64,000 nt of DNA from Paenibacillus kyungheensis (lineage in GTDB: Bacteria > Bacillota > Bacilli > Paenibacillales > Paenibacillaceae): positions 3,386,001 to 3,450,000 of the forward strand of contig NZ_CP117416.1 in NCBI RefSeq assembly GCF_028606985.1, read 5' to 3'. The notes below the pieces were generated by a model. That model was not told where the DNA came from and searched no databases. It saw only the letters and a list, made by a program, of their open reading frames with translations. The position numbers and the translations under genes were made by a program. Positions 26,049 to 36,103 of this stretch are shown here, in pieces (within the stretch, counting starts at the first letter, position 1; each line of letters begins with the position of its first letter).

Positions 26049-27041
26049 TTGTCAAAACAATCTGCTCCTCCGAGCTATGGCGGCCAAGCAGTAATAGAAG
26101 GCGTTATGTTCGGTGGAAAAAATGTGAATGTGACCGCTGTAAGACGTAAAGATGGTAAGATCACCTTTTTAGAAGTACCTAGACAGGATAAGTCATGGGT
26201 CAAAACATTACGCCGCATTCCATTGTTGCGAGGAATTATAAGTTTGATTGATTCAAGTGCCAAAGGCTCCAAACATCTGAACTATGCTGCTGATGCTTAT
26301 TCCGAAGATCAGATGAGCCCTGAAGAATACGCAGAGCAGAAGCAAAAAGAAGAATCGAAAATGAGTCTTAGTATGATGCTTGGTGTGGCAGTAGTCGGTA
26401 TTCTTTCTTTAATCGTAGGTAAGCTTGTTTTTACACTGGTTCCTGTATTTGTCGAAAGTTTATTATTTGGAAAAGCTTTTGACAATCATGCACTGCATAC
26501 GTTGCTTGAAGGAGTTATCAAAATTGTTCTGCTGTTGATCTACCTCTGGGCGATCTCACAGACACCTATGATTAAGCGACTGTTTCAGTATCATGGTGCT
26601 GAACACAAAGTTATTACAGCTTATGAACATGGTGAAGAATTAACACCGGAAAATGTGCAAAAGTATAGTCGTCTGCATTATCGCTGCGGAAGCAGTTTTA
26701 TTATATTAACCGTTATTATCGGAGTGATTATCTACGCACTATTCAGTTGGGATAGTCTAACCGAGCGTATTATCCAACGTATCGTTTTGTTGCCTGTCGT
26801 GATTGGTGTATCGTTTGAATTTTTGAAATTTACAAATAGCTTGCGTGAAGTACCTGTATTGCGCTATTTGGGATATCCCGGATTGTGGTTACAGTTGTTA
26901 ACAACAAAAGAACCGACACTGGATCAAATTGAAGTCTCTATTGCTTCATTCAACCGCATGCGTGAATTAGATGCTGCTCTTGAACAACAGCATGTTCATT
27001 CTGCTGTTACCACTTCTTCGCCTGACCCTGTGAAAGGATGA
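26049..27041 (+). CDS. yqhQ: YqhQ-like DUF1385 membrane protein
   Basis: 330 residues from a TTG at 26049 after GGAAGGGTG. The N-terminal cytoplasmic part has PPSYGGQAVIEGVMFGGKNVNVTAVRR, a DUF1385 hallmark. Four hydrophobic segments follow (about 106-136, 158-176, 213-233 and 241-262), with the conserved cytoplasmic loop QYHGAEHKVITAYEHGE between the second and third. Function unknown, though the family is widespread and normally lies near efp/pepP, as here. It overlaps or nearly abuts the next gene. Confidence 0.92.
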   Translation: MSKQSAPPSYGGQAVIEGVMFGGKNVNVTAVRRKDGKITFLEVPRQDKSWVKTLRRIPLLRGIISLIDSSAKGSKHLNYAADAYSEDQMSPEEYAEQKQKEESKMSLSMMLGVAVVGILSLIVGKLVFTLVPVFVESLLFGKAFDNHALHTLLEGVIKIVLLLIYLWAISQTPMIKRLFQYHGAEHKVITAYEHGEELTPENVQKYSRLHYRCGSSFIILTVIIGVIIYALFSWDSLTERIIQRIVLLPVVIGVSFEFLKFTNSLREVPVLRYLGYPGLWLQLLTTKEPTLDQIEVSIASFNRMRELDAALEQQHVHSAVTTSSPDPVKG

Positions 27042-27046
27042 TAAAA

Positions 27047-27433
27047 ATGAGAAAATCACCTGTTCAACTGATTGTTTTTGGAGTAGCTATGTTACTGGGT
27101 GCGGTCGGGCTGTTTCTTGAAATATTCCAAATGGTGGCTTCTCCTGCAACATATAATTGGGCGAATCTTATTGTACCGATCATCTTAATTGTTGTATTGT
27201 TTTTGGTTCTGCGTTCTACTTCTGGTATGTCTGGTCGAAGTTACAATGGCCCCAAAGTCAAACCTTCTGCACGCACCATGGCTAAAATGAATGGATCACA
27301 GAAAAATAGCTACAAAACAACTTCTGCTAGACCATCCAGCAGTCATTCATCCAAACCGAAAAAGAGCTATCCTTTTCAAGTGATTCAAGGCAATAAAGGA
27401 AAAGATGATGATGAAGCTCCTAAATTTCACTAG
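27047..27433 (+). CDS. Small membrane protein, SA1362-like
   Basis: 128 residues from the ATG at 27047, eight bases after GAAAGGA; a start at 27038 would overlap the yqhQ stop but places the ribosome site too close. Two hydrophobic segments (LIVFGVAMLLGAVGLFLEIF and LIVPIILIVVLFLVL) are followed by a basic, Ser/Lys-rich tail ending YPFQVIQGNKGKDDDEAPKFH. The same position after yqhQ in Staphylococcus is taken by the SA1362 family, whose two-helix plus basic tail architecture this resembles. Function unknown. Confidence 0.8.
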   Translation: MRKSPVQLIVFGVAMLLGAVGLFLEIFQMVASPATYNWANLIVPIILIVVLFLVLRSTSGMSGRSYNGPKVKPSARTMAKMNGSQKNSYKTTSARPSSSHSSKPKKSYPFQVIQGNKGKDDDEAPKFH

Positions 27434-27498
27434 ATTAATGAATAGATTCCAGATCCGTTCAGTATAACAATTATTATCATAAAGCTATTTATATCTAT

Positions 27499-27549
27499 AA
27501 AAAAAGCATGACTTTTCCTTCTTACCGAGGAACAGATCATGCTTTTTTT
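27499..27549 (+). terminator. Intrinsic terminator of the yqhQ unit
   Basis: AAAAAAAGCATGA pairs with TCATGCTTTTTTT around a 25-base loop. It lies 66 bp beyond the SA1362-like gene. Confidence 0.85.
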
Positions 27550-27612
27550 ACTATCTAGGTATTATGTTCTCAGATTTTAATGTTCTATATTTATCCATGT
27601 TGCTTTTTTAAT

Positions 27613-27665
27613 CAAAAAAAGGGATTCTATCGCCTCAGTATCTGGCTGATAAAATCCCTTTTTTG
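27613..27665 (-). terminator. Terminator of the GHL10 gene
   Basis: On the minus strand AAAAAAGGGATT faces AATCCCTTTTTTT with an inner arm. It ends 16 bp beyond the stop codon at 27681. Confidence 0.85.
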
Positions 27666-27680
27666 TGATCTTATACTATC

Positions 27681-29336
27681 TTATAATCCCCAGTATGAAC
27701 GTAATTTTGCTAATACGCCTTGCGGATTCTTTTTCAAATCTTTAGCACTGAAGAAGATACTACCTTTGATATTGCTGTATTTCTCATTGTATTTGAGCTG
27801 GTTAATGATTTCATTAGAACTGCTCCAGCCGATTTCTGGTGTACTGATTTTGTAAAGCGCCTGACCGATATACAGATCGACACCTGTATTTTTGGTTTCA
27901 TTTGCCCACCAGTCTACCACTTTATCATAACGAGCTACAGGAAGTGTCATGCTCCAGTATACTTGCGGAGCAATATAGTCGATCCAACCATTTTTGATCC
28001 ATGTGCGGGTATCTGCATACGTTGTATCGTAAGCTGTTACGCCTGCTTTGGTATCTGAACCTGTAATATCTGAAGATTTGTTACGCCATACACCAAATGG
28101 GCTGATTCCGAACTTCACAGCAGGTTTGGAATTGTGAATCGATGTATTTAGTTGTTGAACAAAACTGTTGATATTCCCACGACGCCAATCCGCTTTTGTT
28201 TTGAACTTACCACTGTTGTAACTAGCATAAGTGCTATCATCGCCAAACTTGTTCGAAGCGGTCTCTGAATATGGATAGAAATAGTCATCCAAATGTACAC
28301 CATCAATATCATAGTTATTCACAACTTCCATCACTGTATCAATAACCGATTGACGAGCAGCTGGAATTCCCGGGTTCAAATAATATTTATTATCGAACTT
28401 TATCACCCAGTCAGGATGTTTGAGTACTACATTGTTGCTTGCCAATTTGCTTGTATTCGCATCGGTTGTTGCACGGAACGGGTTAAACCATGCATGGAAT
28501 TCCATACCGCGTTTATGAGCTTCAGCAACCATATACTCTAATGGATCATATCCAGGATCTTTGCCCTGTGTTCCGGTTAGATATTTTGACCATGGCATCA
28601 GTGAAGATTTGTACAATGCATCTCCAGCAGGACGAACCTGTACGAATACTGCATTAATCCCCATACCTTGTAGATCATCTAACAATTTTGAAAATTCTTG
28701 CTTTTGCTTGGTTGCACCGGATGTAGCCGGCCAGTCTAGATTGTAGACAGTAGAGATCCATGCACCACGAAGCCCATCTTTGGCTACGGTGCTCGTTGGA
28801 GCTTTTCCACTATTACTATTATCTGTTGTTCCTGTATTGGTAGTAGGTGGTGTAGAAGGCTTGCTACTGTTATTTTTACTACCTGTACCTTGATAGCTAC
28901 TTGTTGCTAGATTTACCGTTTGGTTGGCTTGATCCCAATTAACATCAAGACCGAGACCTTCCCCGATAAAACGTAGCGGAACCATCACACGACCGTTTTT
29001 CATTTCAACCGAAGCATCTAAGCTAACCGATTTGTTATTGATCGTAGCGGTATTCTGACCGGAAGTCAGTACCAGCACTTGCTTATCGCTGGTAATCGTA
29101 ACAGTACTTGTCGATTGATTCCAGGCGATTTTGGCTTTTAAATTTTCGCTCACTAAGCGCAAAGGAACCATCGTTACATTGCTCTTGCTGGTTATGTAAG
29201 GAGCAGCATCCCCTTGTATCTGTTCTCCATCTAGCATGATCTTAATATCCGAATCTGCGGCGTGAAGTGTACTACTGATCGAAGGGACAATCATCAACAT
29301 GACTAAAAATACAGCGATAAAACGAACCATTTTCAT
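27681..29336 (-). CDS. Secreted GHL10 glycosidase-like, copper-amine-oxidase N-domain
   Basis: 551 residues. Signal peptide 1-26 (MKMVRFIAVFLVMLMIVPSI, cleavage after LHA). Residues 30-150 form two copper-amine-oxidase-type N-terminal (stalk) repeats: IKIMLDGEQI...VPLRLVSENLKAKIAWNQSTSTVTI and VSLDASVEMKNGRVMVPLRFIGEGLGLDVNWDQANQTV. These are wall- or surface-associated modules, not the oxidase. A Ser/Thr/Pro/Gly linker (152-185) leads to a TIM-barrel of the GHL10 (YngK/DUF187) type: LRGAWISTVYNLDWP, INAVFVQVRPAGDALY, EFHAWFNPFR, YDIDGVHLDDYFYP, FGISPFGVWRN, WIDYIAPQVYWSM. The likely substrate is a cell-wall or matrix glycan. Monocistronic. Confidence 0.9.
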   Translation of the reverse strand: MKMVRFIAVFLVMLMIVPSISSTLHAADSDIKIMLDGEQIQGDAAPYITSKSNVTMVPLRLVSENLKAKIAWNQSTSTVTITSDKQVLVLTSGQNTATINNKSVSLDASVEMKNGRVMVPLRFIGEGLGLDVNWDQANQTVNLATSSYQGTGSKNNSSKPSTPPTTNTGTTDNSNSGKAPTSTVAKDGLRGAWISTVYNLDWPATSGATKQKQEFSKLLDDLQGMGINAVFVQVRPAGDALYKSSLMPWSKYLTGTQGKDPGYDPLEYMVAEAHKRGMEFHAWFNPFRATTDANTSKLASNNVVLKHPDWVIKFDNKYYLNPGIPAARQSVIDTVMEVVNNYDIDGVHLDDYFYPYSETASNKFGDDSTYASYNSGKFKTKADWRRGNINSFVQQLNTSIHNSKPAVKFGISPFGVWRNKSSDITGSDTKAGVTAYDTTYADTRTWIKNGWIDYIAPQVYWSMTLPVARYDKVVDWWANETKNTGVDLYIGQALYKISTPEIGWSSSNEIINQLKYNEKYSNIKGSIFFSAKDLKKNPQGVLAKLRSYWGL

Positions 29337-29409
29337 AAATTCAAACCTCCAGTAAATCGTTGCTTGGTGCTTATAACATTAGACGACTGACAGTTACCAA
29401 AGTTGCGAA

Positions 29410-29449
29410 CAAAATAAAAGACATCTGCCAAGTGATCGACAGATGCCTG
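29410..29449 (-). terminator. Terminator of mntR
   Basis: On the minus strand GGCATCTG pairs with CAGATGTC, followed by TTTTATTTTG. It starts directly after the mntR stop. Confidence 0.7.
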
Positions 29450-29451
29450 CC

Positions 29452-29877
29452 TTACGAGTCGCTAATCAGCTCTTTTTGTAGATTCTGTAGCGCTTCCACA
29501 CGTGACGGATCACGACGGAAATATTCTAGCAATGTTTCAATTTGAGTGATCGAATTCCAACTCAGGTGATGCTCTATACCTTCTACATCTTTGTATATAT
29601 AATCCGGGTTAACACCGATAACATTCAGGAAATCTTCGAGTAATTGATGGCGCTCTACAAGGCGTTTGCCCATCTTTTTCCCTTTGCTTGTCAGCACTAA
29701 TCCCCGGTACTTCTCATAAATCAAATATTCATCTTTATCTAATTTTTGGATCATCTTTGTAACGGACGAAGGATGTACTTCTAACCCTTCTGCAATATCC
29801 GAGACACGCGCATATCCCTTTTGATCGATTAATTTATAAATGCGCTCTAAATAATCCTCCATACTGGGCGTTGGCAT
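29452..29877 (-). CDS. mntR: Manganese transport regulator MntR
   Basis: 141 residues after AGGGGGAG. N-terminal winged helix (1-70: [52 protein letters not shown]) and helical dimerisation domain. All B. subtilis MntR manganese ligands are in register: D8, E11, H77, E99, E102 and H103. It represses Mn(II) uptake genes when manganese is plentiful. Its position near yqhQ, pepP and efp follows the B. subtilis order (yqhN). No transporter gene is adjacent. Confidence 0.97.
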   Translation of the reverse strand: MPTPSMEDYLERIYKLIDQKGYARVSDIAEGLEVHPSSVTKMIQKLDKDEYLIYEKYRGLVLTSKGKKMGKRLVERHQLLEDFLNVIGVNPDYIYKDVEGIEHHLSWNSITQIETLLEYFRRDPSRVEALQNLQKELISDS

Positions 29878-29990
29878 CTTGCTCCCCCTTTTTCACTACG
29901 TACTGTATTCATTTGGCAAATATTGATTCAATAATCATACATTTAATTCGCATGAGTTGGCAAGTTTTGCACGCGATTCAAACGATAGAA

Positions 29991-30037
29991 AGAACCTTCC
30001 ATGTGTACACCATATATGCTGTTCCACGGAAGGTCTT
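29991..30037 (-). terminator. Probable terminator of metG
   Basis: On the minus strand GACCTTCCGTG faces CACATGGAAGGTTC, followed by TTTC. The stem is good but the T-tract is short. Confidence 0.5.
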
Positions 30038-30059
30038 TACTTATCTTTTGAAAATACTT

Positions 30060-32087
<2,028 letters not shown>

Positions 32088-32132
32088 TTAAATATGTTGA
32101 AATTGCTATGTTCTCATTTCCATATCTGGACG

Positions 32133-32415
32133 CAAAAAAGCCCCCGCCCCTATATGGGACGAGAGCATAGACTCACGCGTTACCACCCAAATTCTCTACT
32201 CCTTTACAGAAGTAGACTCTTTCAGTCTTTTGCAGACTGCCCATTAACGCTGGTTCACGCTGAAGCCTTACATATGTATACGTGACATATGCTTGACTAC
32301 AGTTCCTCCTGGACCATATTCGATGACGCTAACCATACCGGTTCCCAGCTACTCCGGCTCTCTGTACTGGTGCATTTTTCATCTACTTATCCATTCACAG
32401 GAAATAATATTTGAT
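32133..32415 (-). promoter_or_regulatory. T-box riboswitch, methionine type
   Basis: On the minus strand, in order: Stem I with GAGAGCCGGAGTAGC and GAACCGGTATGG, a specifier context GAATATGGTCC where AUG (32315-32317) is the specifier codon, the conserved T-box TGGGTGGTAACGCG (32176-32189, with UGG for tRNA acceptor pairing), then terminator arms GCTCTCGTCCC / GGGGCGGGGGC and six T's (32134-32166). Uncharged tRNA-Met stabilises the antiterminator and lets metG be transcribed. AUG was chosen over a second AUG at 32334-32336 because it has the usual GAA-NNN-NCC setting. Confidence 0.9.
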
Positions 32416-32421
32416 GTTATG

Positions 32422-32451
32422 AATATACCGAACTTCCAAATCACCTGTCAA
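32422..32451 (-). promoter_or_regulatory. metG T-box promoter
   Basis: On the minus strand TTGACA (32446-32451) and TATATT (32422-32427) are 18 bp apart, predicting a start near 32415, directly before the T-box Stem I. The -35 overlaps the final codons of yidD. Confidence 0.7.
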
Positions 32452-32729
32452 GCATTTTGCTGTTCCTGATTAGTGACTGAAGAAGATGTATCCTTCGATT
32501 TGGCAGGCGGTACAGGGTCGAATCCTCCTGGATGAAAAGGATGACATTTCCCTATCCGTCTGGCAGCTAATCCTACACCTTTGACGACACCATGAATATC
32601 AATTGCTTCTAAAGCATACTGAGAACAAGTCGGATAAAAGCGACATGTTGGTGGTTTGAGTGGTGAAATGAATTTGCGATACACATGGATCGGCGCCTGA
32701 ACCGCACGACGACTCAATTTGCGCTTCAC
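32448..32729 (-). CDS. yidD: Membrane protein insertion efficiency factor YidD
   Basis: 93 residues from a GTG at 32729 that overlaps the zur stop (GTGA), so the two are translationally coupled. The family core is [67 protein letters not shown], with its cysteines and the amphipathic N-terminus. YidD supports YidC-dependent insertion of membrane proteins. The extra C-terminus is Ser/Gln-rich and unstructured. Usually it lies near rpmH-rnpA-yidC; here it is downstream of zur. Confidence 0.95.
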   Translation of the reverse strand: MKRKLSRRAVQAPIHVYRKFISPLKPPTCRFYPTCSQYALEAIDIHGVVKGVGLAARRIGKCHPFHPGGFDPVPPAKSKDTSSSVTNQEQQNA

Positions 32730-33244
32730 TGGCTTTTACCTGCAGGCTCATGAGTATCATATTCATGAGACATCAATTTAGATGGTTTGAGATGTAGAGT
32801 GGGACCTTCTTTGCCATCTCCAGCACCCATTTCTTGACGACAATCTTTACAATATCCAAACACTTCAAATTTGTGTTTGACCACTTCAAATTGTTCAGGC
32901 ATATCTGTCATATCCATCGGGCAAAAAGCAATCGGATACGTTTTTTCACATTGTAAGCAGATCATATGATGGTGATGATGATCTTGACTGCAATGACTTT
33001 TAAATTTGACACCATCTTCAAAAACGATCTGTTCTAATACACCTAGCTCCTGCATCACACGCAAATTGCGATAGACCGTATCAAAGCTAAGCCCACTGTA
33101 CTTTTTACCCATATAGTCATATACATCTTTAGCGGTCAGATAACCGGGAGCTTCTGCAAATAAACGTGCTAATGTGCGACGTTGATCTGTAATTCGCAAC
33201 CCTTGTGCTGACATCGTATCGATGATTTGTTCTGTCGACAGCAT
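32726..33244 (-). CDS. zur: Zinc uptake regulator Zur (Fur family)
   Basis: 172 residues with GGAGG upstream. The winged helix includes [68 protein letters not shown] and the following histidine run HHHHH (89-93) with MICLQCEKT and FCPMD are those of Bacillus Zur rather than Fur or PerR. C96, C99, C132 and C135 form the structural zinc site. The C-terminal extension after 140 is unstructured. It represses zinc uptake in zinc excess. Palindromes matching the Zur box lie upstream (33302, 33341), suggesting autoregulation. It is co-transcribed with yidD. Confidence 0.88.
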   Translation of the reverse strand: MLSTEQIIDTMSAQGLRITDQRRTLARLFAEAPGYLTAKDVYDYMGKKYSGLSFDTVYRNLRVMQELGVLEQIVFEDGVKFKSHCSQDHHHHHMICLQCEKTYPIAFCPMDMTDMPEQFEVVKHKFEVFGYCKDCRQEMGAGDGKEGPTLHLKPSKLMSHEYDTHEPAGKSQ

Positions 33245-33301
33245 GAGTTATTCCTCCTGTCCTAATCTATCTTTTATCGTTTACATGAATTATTGTATTA
33301 T

Positions 33302-33355
33302 TCGTAATAATAACTATTATACAACATAACGGTGTGCGATGCGTAATTATTCGTC
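33302..33355. promoter_or_regulatory. Zur-box-like palindromes before zur
   Basis: TCGTAATAATAACTA (33302-33316) matches the B. subtilis Zur core TCGTAATNATTACGA at 13 of 15 positions. GCGTAATTATTCGTC (33341-33355) keeps one good half site. Both lie within 120 bp upstream of the start codon. Confidence 0.4.
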
Positions 33356-33484
33356 AAAAGTTTATGGCGATTACGTTACTAATTGAAGCGTATTGGAACA
33401 TCATTACACATTTCTCCATCATGCCTTATTTGAACACAATCGTCAATTGATTCTAGTAAAAGTTAATGATTATATCAAAACAAG

Positions 33485-33526
33485 CAAAAAAGCCCGAATC
33501 AGTAAAAACTGACCTGGGCTTTTTGA
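33485..33526 (-). terminator. Terminator of the large secreted-protein gene
   Basis: AAAAAAGCCC and GGGCTTTTTG form the stem, with an inner AGT/ACT arm. It lies just beyond the stop codon at 33535. Confidence 0.85.
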
Positions 33527-33534
33527 TAAAACGA

Positions 33535-35742
33535 TTATTGTTTTTTAGCTGGCAATTGTGTGAATAACAAGTTGACTGGCAAGTTACTACCAGGCGCTGC
33601 TGTAAACCACAATTCTACTGCTTCTGTATCTAATGTTCCTGTACGATAAAGCACAACATTATCATTCGCTGTTGTTGCTGCACCGTTATTTTTAATTGCT
33701 GTGATTGCTCCATTTACATACATGTAACCAGAGTAACGACCACCACGAGCATTAAAGGAAATCATTGTGTTAGGTGCAACCATATCTAACTTGATTTTGT
33801 ATAACACACCGAAGTTACCTGCGTTAGAAGCTTCAGTCATTGACAATGGATCTGTACCCATTAAGTTAGGGTCACTATTATTGTCTCCGATAGGCATACG
33901 AACTGTTGTGTTACCGATCAAGTCAGCTACATGAATATTACGTACAGCATTGTCATACGTACCACGGTTATGAATACCATCGCGGTCCAATTTAGGTTCT
34001 GTAGCAAGTGCAGCGATAGGATCTTGATTTTCATCAATCATCATCACTGTGTATTGTACGTTAGAATCACTTACTAGATCGCCGAATAATGAAATAACGG
34101 TATCGTTCTTCATTGCAGTAGCACTTAGTTGATTAAAGATAACTTGGCTTTGTCCTGGTTGTAGAACAACAGATTGAGCATCTGCTCCACTTTGCATGGA
34201 TTCAAAGTAACGTCTAACAGAAACTTTACCTACTGCTGTAGCATAAGGATTAGGTCCTCCAAAACCAACAGCTTGAATGTTAAGTGTAGCTGGTGTAGCG
34301 TTCGGGTTCGTTGCTACCACGTACATTTTTTTGCTACTACCTGTTTCATTCAAATGATGCACCATAAAGCGTGTTGCACCTGTAGCAGATTCTTGATATA
34401 CGATACCTTTAGTTAAAACACGTTCAGGGCTGTTACTACGAATCAGACGACTTGGATCATCAGTGACTTGAGCATTTGTTACTGTTGCCCATGTTGGAAT
34501 CAATGAACCGTTAAAGTCGAAAGAATCTCCAGTTGGTGTAAATAGCGGATAGAAATCTTCTGCTGTATACAATGTTTGATCTGTTATATTGATCGTTTTG
34601 CTATATGTGCCTGTTGCACCATGTTTATCGGTTACTGTTAATGTAATCGTCTGTGGACCTGGTGTAAAGAATGCTAATTGCTTATTATCCCATTTTGTTA
34701 AATCTGGGTTAATTGCATTTTCATCATCTGTACTCATATCCGTATAAGTTACCAATTCACCCATGCTATATGTTTCTTGGTTCGTATTAAACATCGCTAC
34801 TGGCGGTTGGTTAGGAGGAAGTACGTTGATCGTAACGGTGTACGGATCACTCCATTGACCAGATGAATCCATTACAGAATACGTGATCACATGAGGACCT
34901 GCTTCTGCAAAAATGTCTTCGCGTCCTGTCCATGTTTCATTAGCGATAGGACTGCCATCAGAAGTGGTAGATTTTGTTTTGTATGTTACCAATGTTTGAC
35001 CTGCATAAATAGCAGTAGGTGAAACAGTAAAGGAAGCTGTTGGTTTGACAACTAGATCCAATACCACTAATTTACCTTGTACAGTATAAGGAATATTTAA
35101 TGCTTGAGTGATCGAAGTCAAAGGAACCATAAATACATTTTTTTGTTGAAAAGCTGGGCCTTTCATCAAAGTGCTCACACCATTTACAGTGTAGTACTTA
35201 CTGTCTGTTTTGAAGCGTAATTCTTTACCATCTTTTTGCATAATGGTTTCTTTGGTCTTAGCATCATATGTAAGCTTCAGACCGACACGGGTCACAAGTG
35301 CGCGAACCGATACGTAAGATACTCCACTTTTCACAGCCATAGGTTGATCTGAAAAGTATAATTTACCATCTTGATAAATCTGGTTAGAGTTCATCATAAA
35401 AATCACTTTGTTAGGGCCAGCAGAATACACATCAGTCACCACAGTAGGTGTTGTCGGTGTAGTTACTGGAGGTGTAACTGTAGTAGGTGGTGTTGTCGGA
35501 ACAGTGGGTACTGTACCAGCAGGATCTGTCGTCGGATCAGTCACTGCGTTAGGATCTGTAACTGCATTAGGATCAGTTACTGTAGTATCGTCTCCTACAG
35601 CACCTTGAGTATCATTGTATACATCTTGTACGATACTGCTATCCACATCGCCTTCAGCAGCGTGAACTTGTGCTCCTGGAACAGTCGCAACAGTCTGGGC
35701 TACAGCGAGTAATGCAATTAGTAACGTCTTCTTGAATTTCAT
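33535..35742 (-). CDS. Large secreted protein, stalk and PKD-like domains
   Basis: 735 residues from the ATG at 35742, chosen over a start 6 codons upstream because GAAGGAG is well spaced. Signal peptide 1-27 or so (MKFKKTLLIALLAVAQTVATV...VHA). Low-complexity region (about 45-100) with two DPNAVT repeats followed by Pro/Thr runs. Copper-amine-oxidase N-domain (about 110-225; VKSGVSYVSVRALVTRVGLKLTYD, FMVPLTSITQALNIPY). Two Ig/PKD-like domains (about 230-385; NVLPPNQPPVAMFNTNQETYSMGELVTYTDMS). The C-terminal 350 residues are beta-rich and unassigned. Probable surface-associated scaffold or adhesin. No sortase signal or SLH is visible. Monocistronic. Confidence 0.8.
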   Translation of the reverse strand: MKFKKTLLIALLAVAQTVATVPGAQVHAAEGDVDSSIVQDVYNDTQGAVGDDTTVTDPNAVTDPNAVTDPTTDPAGTVPTVPTTPPTTVTPPVTTPTTPTVVTDVYSAGPNKVIFMMNSNQIYQDGKLYFSDQPMAVKSGVSYVSVRALVTRVGLKLTYDAKTKETIMQKDGKELRFKTDSKYYTVNGVSTLMKGPAFQQKNVFMVPLTSITQALNIPYTVQGKLVVLDLVVKPTASFTVSPTAIYAGQTLVTYKTKSTTSDGSPIANETWTGREDIFAEAGPHVITYSVMDSSGQWSDPYTVTINVLPPNQPPVAMFNTNQETYSMGELVTYTDMSTDDENAINPDLTKWDNKQLAFFTPGPQTITLTVTDKHGATGTYSKTINITDQTLYTAEDFYPLFTPTGDSFDFNGSLIPTWATVTNAQVTDDPSRLIRSNSPERVLTKGIVYQESATGATRFMVHHLNETGSSKKMYVVATNPNATPATLNIQAVGFGGPNPYATAVGKVSVRRYFESMQSGADAQSVVLQPGQSQVIFNQLSATAMKNDTVISLFGDLVSDSNVQYTVMMIDENQDPIAALATEPKLDRDGIHNRGTYDNAVRNIHVADLIGNTTVRMPIGDNNSDPNLMGTDPLSMTEASNAGNFGVLYKIKLDMVAPNTMISFNARGGRYSGYMYVNGAITAIKNNGAATTANDNVVLYRTGTLDTEAVELWFTAAPGSNLPVNLLFTQLPAKKQ

Positions 35743-36103
35743 TATTAGGCTCCTTCTCATAGCAATTTACTGTCTTGTACATCTAAAAACATTGGTCTTT
35801 CCCCCGAATTGGCACATTAATAAGACGCACCAAACGTTAAAAAGTTTCTCTGTTGTTGAAGAAACCTTACAACATACGTATCTGTTCACACTTCAGCCAC
35901 ATCTATTACAACGAAAAATCACATAAAAAACAGCCTTATCCATCAGCGATGAATAGACTGTTTTTGACTACATGATGTGCTCAGAAAACGTCATTAGTTA
36001 TACTTTACCACAAATAAATCCAATAACCTATTTTGACGATAGATATTATCTATCAGCTATAGATGGAACCATATCCTAGGCACAAAATAAACGATATCAC
36101 GTT
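35743..36103. other. Gap between nagZ-like gene and the secreted-protein gene
   Basis: A 361-bp region with the nagZ terminator (35924-35966) and, closer to 35742, the promoter region of the secreted protein. I could not choose a convincing promoter. No gene is present. Confidence 0.4.
35924..35966 (-). terminator. Probable terminator of nagZ-like gene
   Basis: On the minus strand CAAAAACAG faces CTGTTTTTT across an inner ATTCATC/GATGGAT stem. It is about 140 bp past the stop codon, so a shorter or 3'-extended transcript is possible. Confidence 0.65.
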
